Part shown: one piece after another, positions 1 to 10,387 of the stretch
Layout of the letters: every line of letters begins with the position of its first letter
Numbering within the stretch: position 1 is the first letter of the stretch
Origin: Silene latifolia
Taxonomy: Eukaryota; Streptophyta; Magnoliopsida; Caryophyllales; Caryophyllaceae
Length of the DNA stretch: 64,000 bases
NCBI RefSeq assembly: GCF_048544455.1
Contig: NC_133534.1
Span: 38,130,217 to 38,194,216, forward strand
Direction: 5' to 3'
Notes under the pieces: model-generated
What the model saw: the letters and a program-made list of their open reading frames with translations, nothing else
What the model was told of the DNA's origin: nothing
The model's database searches: none
Position numbers and translations under genes: made by a program

Positions 1-2879
1 ATGATGTAACTGCTCCCGTTATTTTGGTGACCCAACATAAATCCTAACGCTAACTTACGGCACATTTTACCGTCTTTCTCAAGTTCTGCCAAGTTTCCAT
101 CAGATGGATATAGTAACTTAAGAAAACGGTGCATGACGTAAGTTGCTGAATCCCCCTCAATTGCCACTCCTTTCTTCTCCTTCATTTGCCATTTATCGCA
201 CTTGAGCGAAATCCCACCGCCAAACTTGTTGCTTTCTCCAACGTCCTTTTTCGAAAAAACATATAGAAAATTCCATCTATTAGCGTTGTGCTATTTATGC
301 TTTAGTAGTACATAACATATACGAAACGTTATTAGGACATTAATAACGCTTGCTTACCACAGCTTCATGAACATTCGTGTTGTCAACTGAATCATCGGTT
401 GTCTTGTAAAGGCGTACTGACTTTTTACACTTGTTCACCACATACAACATCCAGAGGCCATCAACAAATACAGGTACATGGAACTAGTCAATAAACATGG
501 AAGGTTCAGGCACAAATAAAAACAAATACGAGTGAGGCACAGATAAAACCATCATGCATGCAAATTTATGAAGAAAAGGCACTTACATGGGTTGTCTCAC
601 TCAGTTTAAACCCCTTACTTACATCTTTCTTTACTAGGGTGGCCATATTCGGCATGAACTTATGACAGCCTCTACCCTTCACAACCAGATCAAGCATCTC
701 CCCCTACATAAATTGAAGAAACATGTAGTTCTAAGATTGTACATTACAAAGTTAGTTGAATATGTCTCACAATTTACCATAAGTTTTGGACAAAGTATGT
801 AGTGTTGAGTGTCAATCGGATCTTCCATAAATAAAGTATAATTGATTACCCTTGCCAAAGCCTCCATTACCTAGTAAAAAAGTTAATCAAATTCTGATTT
901 AGTAAAAATTAAACAATTAGTTAATGTAATTTAGATGGAAACCTTTTTCAACAACCTCTACACCAATTGGTTCTTCTCCAAGAATAGCTTGACGAACACG
1001 ACGGACCGACAATTCAACTTCTCCGTCATTGAAAATTGAGTCGTCTTTGCACCTAAAAAATAACAATATGGACGATATCAAAGTACACAAACTGTATTAT
1101 TTTATGAAAGCAACTACAGAATCCTAAAAATTCCCATGCACTAACCCATACGCAGCTTTGGCAGGATGTAGAACTATACGGCGTAGAAGTTTGTTAACCC
1201 TTTCATTGATAAATGTCTTTTGGTCCACATCTTCAACACTGCAGTTATTTGTTTCCTTTTCTGTGACCTTTTTAACTCGCTTACGTCCTACCGTTGTCGG
1301 CTTTACCTTCACCTTCTTCAAATCCACATCAACACCCATTTCCTTAGTCACCGAGCACCCTTTACCTTCAAGCCACTTTGGTCTACAGTAGCGTGGACCT
1401 ATTGGGTAAGGTTGGCTATAAACGACATTCCGAACAACATCAGACCTTCCAAAATGATCCTCTGAATCACCTACCCTATCGCAGACTATTGCCTTTTGAA
1501 TATCAGAGTGTTGCCATGCACCCAATCTTGGCTCATCAACTTTCCACCTAAGGCCCTTACCCTCAAAGTTCAACCTATCAAGATAAATAATCTGCAAGTA
1601 CAACACGTGACAGAGACAATGCACAGTTATGGAGTGCAACTTTCAGGGAAAATTAACAACCATATCTGAAGCTATTCACATATAATGAGGAATCACTTAC
1701 CATCAAGACTAATGCACAGCCTGAAATACCATCACATGTACCTTCACCAGTATATTTCACCATCCACTGTAAAATGAACTTAGACCAATTCCATTTCCAA
1801 CTTTCAGAAACGTAATCGTAAACAACCGCTCGTAGCAGCTCTGGACTTGCAAAGTTGCTCTTCGTAGTACAGAGAAGGACACCTAATACATAAAAAATGA
1901 AATGCCGCAAGAAAAGTACTCTACTTTTGACCTCAGATATACATGCATTGTAGATGAAGTTGTAGGGGACACCACCATAACATTCATAGTGTTTCTTCAA
2001 TTCCTTAAACTCTAGACGCCTTGAAGACGTTTCTTCAAAGTCGAAGGCGTCATCACCATATGGTAAACCAAGCACCCACCCAATCATTTCCTCATCAACT
2101 TTAACAATATAATCATCACGAATTTTCAGTTCACAGGATCTAGGGTTCCACCTACGACTCAACCATGCCAGGAAAAAACGGTCCAGCGACTTGTTTATTT
2201 TGAGGTCAAGGATCGTCTGAAAAATGGACTGCTTTACCCACTGGATTTGATTACTATTTAAGTTGACAATGAGCTCCATTACTTTATGAGGATAAAGGCG
2301 CATTGGAGGATACTGAAATTAAAGATAAAAAATTGGGGTTTTTATCGAACAAATTGGAATTAATAGGGAGTACTAATAGGGGTTTTTAAAATTTAAATAT
2401 TACCTTTCTGGGGCCAGATGATTTGTGAAGCTTCCTTGGCCTTCCACGCTTTCTGGGTTTATCGATGCTTCTATCCTTCGAATGGGTGTCCTTCAAAAGA
2501 ACCAGTGAGATTAATTTTAGTACATCTCCTGCAATTAATTAGCACAAGGATTTACATGAGTATGAAATTAATTTAAAGACATACAGATTCAGTTTCGTCT
2601 CCGGATTTTGATTCATCCTCTTCATATTCGCCATCAGATTCTCCCTCGTTATTAAGCTTCATGGTGAATACGGTTGTTCAATTAAATCTAAAATATTGAG
2701 TAATTAACAAATGAAAAAGTGTAAATAAAGTATGGAAATACGTTATCGTTGACGTCTTCAGCTGCTTTGGTCGAACATGTTACTTCGTCTTCTACTGTTT
2801 TGTCACCCATGTCTATTCCCTTATTGATATCTTGACAACAATCTAGAACATTTCCCCAATATTCTCTGCCTACATTCAT
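1..2879 (-). CDS. AT-hook protein with plant-mobile-like region and degenerate Ulp1/C48 protease-like domain (10 exons, 3' end outside window)
   Basis: Ten exons can be read on the minus strand with GT..AG borders and matching phases: 2879-2742, 2656-2585, 2490-2404, 2312-1701, 1591-1152, 1052-956, 870-778, 703-623, 483-358 and 245 to beyond 1. This gives about 663 codons without a stop. Order in the protein: an acidic N-terminus, a basic AT-hook (KRGRPRK), then a region beginning YPPMRLYPHKVMEL with FFLAWLSRRWNP-like and VLGLPYGDDAF motifs typical of plant proteins that carry a C-terminal Ulp1-like peptidase. The C-terminal exons look like that peptidase fold (VFVDGLWMLYVVN, then GDSATYVMHRFLKLL). 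The usual HW is LW, the usual D after the strand is absent, and the usual DCG is DSA, so protease activity is doubtful (inference). DNA binding through the AT-hook is likely. Such genes can be host genes or transposon-derived. The start at 2879 and the weak acceptors before exons 2, 3 and 10 are the least certain parts. Confidence 0.7.
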
Positions 2880-2997
2880 TATTTTCGACTTGGAGGGAAG
2901 TTAATTTTTTTAATTTTTCGCGAAATAGGGTTTTGAATTCTGGATTTGGGGGTGTCTTCTTTCGATTTTTCATTTCGGCGCCTGAATGAATGTTTTC

Positions 2998-3009
2998 CCT
3001 ATTTATTTT
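2998..3009 (-). promoter_or_regulatory. Possible TATA box of the AT-hook/Ulp1-like gene
   Basis: On the minus strand the sequence reads AAATAAATAGGG about 120 bases upstream of the ATG at 2879. The spacing suits a plant promoter with a leader of about 90 bases, but the match is imperfect. The rest of 2880-3216 shows no gene. Confidence 0.35.
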
Positions 3010-3216
3010 CCCTTTAATTTTTAAATAAATTTTTTCACTTATACCCTTGAAATATTGCAACTATGGAGGATGGATTTAGTGAAATTGAGGGGCATTATTG
3101 TCATCGACATTTTGTTTAAAATATTTATTTCTACCAAATAATTTGATTACGTTAAATAATGTTTAACCATATTACTTTGGACATTCTCCGGTACCAATTT
3201 TGTTTAAAAAATGTTT

Positions 3217-3341
3217 AGGTTTTAGGGTTTTAGGGTTTAGGGTTTAGGGTTTAGGGTTTAGGGATTTAGGGTTTATGTTTAGGGTTTTAGGGTTTATGGT
3301 TTAGGGTTTCAGGGTTTAGGGTTTAGGGATTAGGGTTTAAG
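3217..3341 (+). repeat. Interstitial telomere-like repeat (degenerate TTTAGGG)
   Basis: About 125 bases consist almost entirely of TTTAGGG units, with variants such as TTTTAGGG, ATTTAGGG and TTTATGG. This is the plant telomere motif in an internal position. The degeneracy argues against a recent telomere fusion and fits old repair-inserted or microsatellite-expanded repeats. Confidence 0.85.
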
Positions 3342-3342
3342 A

Positions 3343-3798
3343 TTACCTACACGGGAATCATATTAAACGAAGAAACATTATGGAGTATGGGGTTGATATA
3401 CACTCTTTTGGATAACGTCCGGTACCAACCTGTATTGTGTTAATCATCCTACATGTGATGTTACAATCCTCAAATATGAAGCATTATGGATTATGGGGGT
3501 GACATATACACTACTTTCGATAACGTCCGGTACCAACCTGTATTGTGTTAATCATCCTACATGTGATGTTACAATCCTCAAATATGAAGCATTATGGACT
3601 ATGGGGGTGACATATACACTACTTTGGACAACGTCCGGTACTAACCTGTATTGTGTTAATCATCCTACATGTGATGTTACAATCCTCAAATATGAAGCAT
3701 TATGGATTATGGGGGTGACATATACACTATTTTGGACAACCTCCTGTACCAACCTGCGTAGGGATTACCTACACGGGAATCATACTAAACGAAGAAAC
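3343..3798 (+). repeat. 108-bp tandem repeat array with repeated boundary sequence
   Basis: A unit starting GCATTATGGATTATGGGGGT recurs at 3481, 3589 and 3697 (period exactly 108), with a more diverged first copy from about 3375. The array is bracketed by two copies of a roughly 33-base sequence (ATTACCTACACGGGAATCAT...) at 3343 and 3764. Because 108 is divisible by 3, the array produces a 121-residue open frame made of 36-residue repeats. That frame is a by-product of the repeat, not a convincing gene. Confidence 0.85.
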
Positions 3799-3859
3799 CG
3801 GCTCAAGGGTGGCAACATTGTATTAATCATCTACATTGTATTAATCATCTACATGTGAT

Positions 3860-4197
3860 GTTACAATTCTCAAATTAGATTGAGCTTACTTATAAATCAT
3901 TATTTAGTATAATTTATTTTAATATAATTAAAATTACTTATATTAACAGTTAAACCATATAAACCCTAGAAACCGTAGTAAATGACCTATTTATCGTCAG
4001 AACTATTTAATAGTTCTATATAATGTAACCTAGTTGCCTTCCCTATTAAATAGTTACATAACATACACTTTATTATCAACTCCTCATATCTACCCCAATA
4101 TTTAAATCCAAATTAAATATATTATCAGCTACCTTCCGAAGATGATGTTCAATGTCGACAAAGTGATGACGAATGTCCAAAGAATCCGATAGACATA
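3860..4197. other. AT-rich spacer upstream of the F-box-like gene
   Basis: No gene or clear repeat is visible. TATA-like stretches (TTAAATAGTTACA near 4048, ATATTTAAATCC near 4099) lie 100-150 bases upstream of the ATG at 4198 and may belong to its promoter. Confidence 0.4.
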
Positions 4198-4632
4198 ATG
4201 GATGAAGATAGGAAGTCCTTTAAGGAAAATCACGTAGAGGACCAAAAAAATGCAATGGAATGGCTCTTTAAACGTACCCACACACTTGAAGAAGATGGTG
4301 TAAGGAGAAATCAAAGTCGTAACATAATTCTCAATCTGGAAGAGATTGTGAGAGATGGAATCTTTAATAAGTTAGCATTGGGAGATAAGAAGAATATGGC
4401 CGAGGTTTGCAAATCCTGGGCAAAATGGTTCCTCATTGGAACAAATGGTCCTAGGCTTGACAGAGTTTATGATCAAAGTTTGACATATAAACTCCGGCTA
4501 GGAACGCAAGTCGTTAGTCGAGGTGATTTAGATGTTAAGAGATACTGCCTCTGTCATTATATGAACGGAGAAAAAAAGAAAAGAAGCTTCCATCTTCATC
4601 AGAGAGTACAATTACTAAGTTATTTTGATTAA
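4198..4632 (+). CDS. Small F-box-like protein (144 aa)
   Basis: A single-exon frame from ATG 4198 to TAA. Residues about 47-76 read IFNKLALGDKKNMAEVCKSW. The spacing I-x3-L-x3-D-x6-VCK-x-W is that of the F-box, which docks substrate adaptors onto SKP1 of SCF ubiquitin ligases. No LRR, Kelch or FBA domain follows; the C-terminal half is short, basic and ends with a cysteine-containing YCLCHYMNGEKKKRSFHLHQ segment. A decayed paralogue at 9101-9607 shares the whole layout, which supports this as a former or present gene family. Ubiquitin-ligase function is an inference from the motif. The partner and substrate are unknown. Confidence 0.6.
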   Translation: MDEDRKSFKENHVEDQKNAMEWLFKRTHTLEEDGVRRNQSRNIILNLEEIVRDGIFNKLALGDKKNMAEVCKSWAKWFLIGTNGPRLDRVYDQSLTYKLRLGTQVVSRGDLDVKRYCLCHYMNGEKKKRSFHLHQRVQLLSYFD

Positions 4633-5599
4633 TAATTTAATTAAGTTGGAGGACATGCATATTATGGGAACCTATCTAATATCTCTTTCTTATCTGTTGT
4701 TGTTAATTTGTTTTGCGATTTTCCGGGTTGATGTAGAAGTCCCTTATCTCAAGCAATATGATGGTTTTATTGTCTTCTTTTGTATTTGAAAATCATTATA
4801 TATTGTTGACATTATCGTTTATGCAATTTCAAATATCGTTTTAATTTGTGTTCCATTATCGTTTCGATGTTTGAATTTCAATTCATGATGTATTATTCAC
4901 ATTATCGTTTATGCAATATGAATATCGTTCTATTTTCTGATCCATTATCGAATTATATAAATTTGACTTAAGTTCAGAAGTACAATTTTTTAATTTTTTT
5001 AAAAATTGAAGAAATAATCAAAACAAGTCATCAAGCTTCAAATATTTCAATATCGTTTCGATGATAATTTTAAAATTTCATGATATTTTTTTTAATCAAA
5101 AAAATAAATAACTAAAAAAATATCAATGGACCAATTGAAAAAGACACTGAGTAATGAACAGACATCTTCATATAAACTTTATTTTTTAGTTGCAGAAAGG
5201 TTTCTCTATTAACAAAGTTGTAATTAATTATAATTAAAAAAAATTTTGAGTAATCAATGAGACATCTTCATAAATACTGTCTTGCACAATTATCCATATC
5301 AAATGTGATATTTTAGTCCCAAAACGTCTTTTCTTATAACAGTATTGATTTATTATAATTAAAAATTATAAAGTATTTACTTTTAAACGGTTCATATTAA
5401 TCCCACTTCCCCGTACACGTCAACCGTCATTGGTCAATAAAAAGATAATTTCTGAAAAGTTCTTACACGCGCCGTCCCTATTAATAGGCTCATTGGTTTA
5501 CAATTTCCACCAATGGTCCACATTTCCCATTTTACCCATTAATCATATTAAATTGATTTTTAATTTTAAAAAAAAAAATCCCACAAGTTAACTTAAAAC
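4633..5599. other. AT-rich intergenic region
   Basis: No gene is visible. Near 4740-4960 the words 'attatcgttt' and 'aatatcgtt' recur in an AT-rich background. Between 5400 and 5530 several CCAAT/ATTGG motifs and a CACGTC-like word lie upstream of the ATG at 5600 and may form its promoter. Confidence 0.4.
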
Positions 5600-5926
5600 A
5601 TGGCGGATAAACGATGCCTCCGTGAGAAGTTTGAAGAAGATAAAAGGAGAGAAAAGGCCATAAGACAAGAACCATGGTATTTAGAAGTGAAAAAGAGAAA
5701 AGTGGAACAACGTCAACGGCTTGAGAAAGATTATTTGGATTTCATTAGAAATCCCCCACAACAAATTAGTCTCGACGGTACGGATAAGAGGTCATCTGCT
5801 TACCAAGTTGGTTCTTCTGAGGATTTGATGGTGGGGTATATATTACCCCGGTGCGGATGGAATGCAATTGTCGTGAGCAAAACAACCGAGCATGGCATCG
5901 GTGGTGGTTTCGGTCCGCGTGGCTAA
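5600..5926 (+). CDS. Hypothetical basic, charged protein (108 aa)
   Basis: An intronless frame from ATG 5600. Residues 1-50 are dominated by K, R and E (MADKRCLREKFEEDKRREKA) and are likely a long charged helix. The C-terminal half contains QISLDGTDKRSSAYQVG and a glycine-rich end (GIGGGFGPRG). I do not recognise a family. The position within a run of short charged ORFs suggests the same class of lineage-specific small proteins. Just after the stop another frame (MEEMEEKTREELDFYG) is open, so a frameshift near the end cannot be excluded. Confidence 0.45.
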   Translation: MADKRCLREKFEEDKRREKAIRQEPWYLEVKKRKVEQRQRLEKDYLDFIRNPPQQISLDGTDKRSSAYQVGSSEDLMVGYILPRCGWNAIVVSKTTEHGIGGGFGPRG

Positions 5927-5963
5927 TGGAGGAGATGGAGGAAAAGACTAGAGAAGAATTGGA

Positions 5964-6143
5964 CTTCTACGGCGTATATAATGGAAAATTATATTGTCCA
6001 TGAAGTTATCTATTAAGTCTGTAATATTTTGGGATTTCATAATTAAGTTATTATAAGTCTTCAATTTAGTTATTATAAGTCTTCTACGGCGTATATGATG
6101 GAAAATTATATTGTCCATGAAGTAATCTATTAAGTCCGTAATA
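5964..6143 (+). repeat. 117-bp-spaced direct repeat
   Basis: A block of about 63 bases beginning CTTCTACGGCGTATAT recurs at 5964 and 6081 with few differences. It overlaps the 3' flank of the ORF at 5600. Origin is unknown; it looks like a local duplication. The following 6144-6580 shows no gene. Confidence 0.75.
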
Positions 6144-6580
6144 ATGTTGTTTATGTAATATTGAGTTTCTAACGTTGTTAATATTTGATGGAATTGAATC
6201 ATATGTTTAATGCAAAATAGTAGGAACTAGTGAATTCTAATATCTAATGGTTTTTAAATGTAGATACATGTAAAACGTAAACTTCTACAATAAAAATATA
6301 TTTGAAATGAATTTATAATAAACCCTACCGATGCTTAAATTTTGTTGATTATACCTCTAAGACGTAAACTTCTACAAATATATTGGTTTGTGAAATTAAC
6401 TTAATTTAAAACGTAAATATAACGATTTAGACAATTAATCCACTTGATATGAAAATAAACTTCATTAATGAAAGTTATGCATGCAAAATAGAAGTACAAA
6501 GAATTGCGAAAGATCGCTAACCCCGAACCCCCCTCTCCCCCTCATAACTAAATTAATATTAATCCTTAGATTAAAGCTTG

Positions 6581-7012
6581 TTAGAAGTGTAGTCTTCTAA
6601 CAATTATATTTTCAGATCCATATTTCCTTTTCATTCCTCTCGTAAGAACATTTGGCCTTGGTGACGGCGTGTTAACTGTTGGGGTTGCTAACCTTACACG
6701 GTTGCTCCTTCTAGCAGTTGGTGTCTCAACAATATCATTCTTGACCGGGTAGAGAATGACATCTTCATCACTTGGCCTTGCAACATCAACGACCCCGTTT
6801 ATTTCCCTCGTGTACGGTGATCTCTTCTCGGCTTTGACTCGAACATTAGGTTAAACTCCTCCTCGTACATGTTATCTAGTAAGCGATTTGGAGTTCTAGG
6901 GATTCTAGAAATTGCGTTGGATACTGCAATTTTTCCAGATTCCTTGAGCATTTCCCTCATGAACATCCTTAAAGAAAAAGATCGCCATGTGGGCCTTTCT
7001 TTCCATCGACAT
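6581..7012 (-). pseudogene. Frame-broken small gene of unknown function
   Basis: On the minus strand, ATG 7012 opens MSMERKAHMAIFFFKD. The coding-like reading then moves to a second frame (MFMREMLKESGKIAVSNAIS, with NRLLDNMYEEEFNLMFES) and near 6830 to a third frame (EKRSPYTREINGVVDVARPS, later TPTARRSNRVRLATPT) that ends at the TAA at 6581. A continuous peptide of about 140 residues is therefore split by one or two frameshifts, unless a small intron explains the first. The C-terminal part is basic and rich in S, T and P. No family is recognised. A TATA box at 7091-7100 on the minus strand is well placed for it. Confidence 0.5.
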
Positions 7013-7090
7013 TGTTTTGTATAGAGTAATAAAAGGATTTTTCTTTTACTTGAGTGTTAAGTTGTGTGTATAAAAAATGGAGGGATGTGA

Positions 7091-7100
7091 TTATTTTATA
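7091..7100 (-). promoter_or_regulatory. TATA box upstream of the broken minus-strand gene
   Basis: The minus strand reads TATAAAATAA about 80 bases upstream of the ATG at 7012, the usual plant distance with a short leader. Confidence 0.55.
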
Positions 7101-7107
7101 GTGTAAG

Positions 7108-7190
7108 CTTTCCCTCCATAATTACCCTAATGTAGTAAAATTTCCCTCCAAAATTACACTTAATGTAGTAAACTTTCCCTCCAAAAAACT
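7108..7190 (+). repeat. Short tandem repeat, about 32-bp unit, three copies
   Basis: A unit built on TTCCCTCCAAAATTACACT followed by AATGTAGTAAA is repeated about three times. The remaining sequence to 7714 is AT-rich with no visible gene. Confidence 0.65.
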
Positions 7191-7714
7191 AAAGGCCAAT
7201 ATAGTAAATTAAAAGTAACATATAACATTAAATCTAAAATATTGGATACAATTTAAAGAAAATTAACCACTATCTTTTTTTTTTGGAGTATAAGATATAC
7301 AATATATACATATAAATAACCTTCCTTAAATTCGATTTTCATAAATTTATATTTTAATCTAAAAGGCCATTGAGTTCTGACATTTCTTTAATATTCCAAT
7401 GTTATTTCATGATGATATTGTTCTTTTTTAAGCTGCAAGTAAATTGTGTTTCTTAAGTTCCCTATGTAATCTTTATTATGTCATCTATTTACGAGGTAAT
7501 GTGTTTATTAACCTAGTTTTATGCGTACGTTTTTGGTAGTAGGTTTAATATTTTAGTATACCTAATTTTGTTCATCAATAATTTATTTTGTAACAAAATA
7601 AAACATGCCATGAGTAGTAAACGAAATAACAATTAATTTGTAAACAAATTAACGTAAATCCTTCTCAATTTTAAATGACTTCAACAAAACATAAGTTTAA
7701 TCCTAATAAAGAAA

Positions 7715-8520
7715 GGAAATAGATAACAATTGACCGAGACAGATGGAGTATGACTCAAATGTTATCTAAATCTATTTTGAGTAATAGAAGAAAAAAAGAA
7801 ATAGATAACAATTGACCGAGACGGATGGAGTATCAATCAACTATTATCTAAATCTATTTTGAGTAATACAAGAAAAAAGGAAATAGATAACAATTGACCG
7901 AGACAGATGGAGTATGACTCAAATGTTATCTAAATCTATTTTTAGTAATACAACAAAAAAGGAAATAGATAGCAATTGACCGAGACAGATGGAGTATGAC
8001 TCAAATGTTATCTAAATCTATTTTGAGTAATAGAAGAAAAAAGTAAATAGATAACAATTGACCGAGACGGATGGAGTATCAATCAACTATTATCTAAATC
8101 TATTTTGAGTAATACAAGAAAAAAGGAAATAGATAACAATTGACCGAGACAGATGGAGTATGACTCAAATGTTATCTAAATCTATTTTTAGTAATACAAC
8201 AAAAAAGGAAATAGATAGCAATTGACCGAGACAGATGGAGTATGACTCAAATGTTATCTAAATCTAGTTTTAGTAATAACATTTCAGTAATGAACCCAAA
8301 AAGGAAATAGATATCAACTAATGAGACAAATTTATAGTATCACTCAATAGTTATATTATGATAATTTTAGTAATATTTGAGTAATACACCCAAAAAGGAA
8401 ATTTAGATATCAATTGACAGACAAATATGGACTATGACTCAATAGTTATCAAAATCTATTTTTAGTAAATAACATTTGAGTAATACATCCAAAAAGGTAA
8501 TTTACATATCAATTTGAGAG
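7715..8520 (+). repeat. 82-bp tandem array with a 246-bp higher-order period
   Basis: AGATAACAATTGACCGAGAC or its variant AGATAGCAATTG recurs at 7721, 7803, 7885, 7967, 8049, 8131 and 8213, spaced exactly 82 bases. Sequence variants alternate in an A-B-C-A-B-C-A order: the second and fifth units share 'tatcaatcaactat', and the third and sixth share 'atttttagtaatacaac'. The longer period is thus 246 bases. More diverged units follow to about 8520. The GACCGAGACGGATGGAGTAT portion resembles the end of Stowaway-type MITEs, so the array may have grown from a MITE end. Confidence 0.85.
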
Positions 8521-8565
8521 AAATAGGTACATAAACCTAAGATCGAGACGAAATGAGTAAACCTT

Positions 8566-8790
8566 TTTTAAAAACAAACCCTAAAATAAACCTACCCTAG
8601 TAAAAAAAACCCTACAAACCCTTTTTAAAACCATACCCTAAAATAAACCCAACCCTAAAACCACCAAAACCAACCCTAAAATAAACGTGACGTAGAAATA
8701 ATTATACTTAACAAACACTAAATACAACCCCAACCAACCCTAAAACACTAGAAACCCTAAAACAACCAACCCTAAAATAAACCAAACCTA
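8566..8790 (+). repeat. Degenerate CCCTAAA-rich region
   Basis: Many copies of ACCCTAAAATAAACC-like words occur over about 220 bases. This is the complement of the telomere-like motif, more degenerate than the block at 3217. It may be a second old interstitial telomeric patch or a simple expansion. Confidence 0.55.
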
Positions 8791-9100
8791 GAAACAAAGC
8801 GCCATAAGTTAGACCTACTACTTCGTACAAAAAATAGTCGATCAATTAAGTTGTATAAACGAACATTGTCTAGTAATGTTCACTTAAAATAGATATCATA
8901 ATATTATATTTGGTATCTTTTTAATTAATTTAGTTTCATGTAACCTTTCATTATCTGCTACATTCTTCAAATAAACAGTTGTGTATTTAAGGCCACAGAC
9001 CCATTACGGTCACGCATCTTAAATAAATACCTTATGCTTCCAACCTAAAAGACTATCTCAAGTTAAATTAAACATAATTTAACATAAAAAATATTCAAAT

Positions 9101-9607
9101 ATGAGAATTGTTGACTGTCGATTTCATTCAATCAATAGATTGGAAGAGGACAAACAATTGTTCAAAGAAGAATATATCGCCAACAAAAAGCGCTCCATGC
9201 AAATGGATTTCGATGTTGAATATAGTGTTGAAAGAAACCGGGGAACGGGTTCACCTATTACCGAAGTCCTCGGCAATGTGGATATTATGAGTACTCATAT
9301 ATTCAATAGGTTGGCCACGGTGATAAGAAGAATGTAGCAGAGGTATGCAAAGCTTGGGCTAAATGGTTTCTTCTTGGAGACCATGAACCATCATTTATAA
9401 GAGATTACCGTCTGTCCTTACGCCGAGAGGTGAAGTTTGGTATCCTTACTATAAGAAGAGGGACATATTTAGTCAAGGAATATTGTCTATGCCAGGGGAT
9501 AAGAGACCCAAAGAACAAAAGATTTGTTTCATCTTGACCAAAGGCTTGCCATAATAGAGGATAGGGTTGCAAGAATTTTATCAAGGGTGGATCAAAGAGT
9601 TTACTAA
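9101..9607 (+). pseudogene. Decayed paralogue of the F-box-like gene
   Basis: From ATG 9101 the frame reads MRIVDCRFHSINRLEEDKQL and reaches IFNRLAT. Around 9318 one base is missing: the continuation DKKNVAEVCKAWAKWFLLG lies in another frame. Near 9525 one extra base moves the tail into HLDQRLAIIEDRVARIL, ending at TAA 9605-9607. The segments align in order with the protein at 4198-4632, including the VCKxWAKWFL block and the YCLC motif. The two frameshifts indicate a pseudogene unless they are assembly errors. Confidence 0.75.
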
Positions 9608-10114
9608 ATAACTTTCATGGATCCTTTTAATTTCAAGTAGATTCATAGTCTCGTTTCGATTTTAGATGGTCGAATTTGTTATGTTCCTATTTTCAATTCA
9701 GTATTAAGTCTTATCTACCAGTTCGATTTTACGTTTCAAATCCTTGCACTCTTTAATTTACCTTCAAATGTGCTAAATTAAAGTATTTAAAAATTATGCC
9801 AATTTCAATTATTTATATAATTTCAATCAAAATACAGCAATGGTACGCCAACAAATCACCAACTTATTTTTTTATATTTAATAGAGTAATGGTGAAGCAA
9901 CGGTAATTAAAAAGTAATTTTAAATTAAATTTATATTAATTTAATTTAATTTAATTAATTTCTTTGATGTCATGGTAGTAGAACAGTCACCAACTTAATT
10001 ATAAATAGTGGGGAGCTAACACAAAGTAGCCATTCTAAAACATAACTATTCATCTCTTTCTAAACTATTTCACCTTTTATCTTCTCTCTAAATAAATCAA
10101 CTAAAATTTTTAGA
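9608..10114 (+). promoter_or_regulatory. Spacer with TATA promoter of the ORF at 10115
   Basis: TATAAATA lies at 10000-10007, 115 bases before the ATG, followed by a pyrimidine- and A-rich leader typical of plant 5' ends. The rest of this spacer is AT-rich without a visible gene. Confidence 0.6.
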
Positions 10115-10387
10115 ATGAGAAACCTTAATGAATTGTTAATTGAATCGTTGCTATTTTTAGAAGAACAAGTTTCCAATCTTCGTGAACTCGAGTTCAAAGC
10201 AATGAAGGTGGTTGTCGGGGCGATTGAAACTCGTAACGATTGTTATTTAAGGGGCCTTAAGGAAACAGAAAAGGACGCGGATGATTTCATCAAATACGTG
10301 TTGGGTACGTATGAAAAATTTAACAATCTTAGAAAAGGGTTTGAAGAGGATATTGACGCTCTAAAGTTCATTATTAATAAGGATTAG
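10115..10387 (+). CDS. Small coiled-coil protein, paralogue 1 (90 aa)
   Basis: A single-exon frame with a TATA box 115 bases upstream. The whole protein has heptad-like spacing of L, I, V and A with many E and K. The block MKVVVGAIETRNDCYLRGLK is nearly repeated in the next gene (10794), and so are the spacing to DADDFI and the LRKxFEEDI/ALK tail. No known domain is recognised. The conserved paralogy and separate promoters suggest a real gene family. A structural or interaction role through a coiled coil is an inference. Confidence 0.65.
   Translation: MRNLNELLIESLLFLEEQVSNLRELEFKAMKVVVGAIETRNDCYLRGLKETEKDADDFIKYVLGTYEKFNNLRKGFEEDIDALKFIINKD

Noticed and set aside
3493-3858. 121-residue open frame with 36-residue repeats
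   Set aside because: It follows a 108-bp tandem DNA repeat; its openness comes from the period being a multiple of three. No other coding evidence.
7715-8300. Regularly spaced repeats suggesting a CRISPR array
   Set aside because: The unit is 82 bases of continuous repeat without unique spacers, in a plant nuclear context. It is a tandem satellite.
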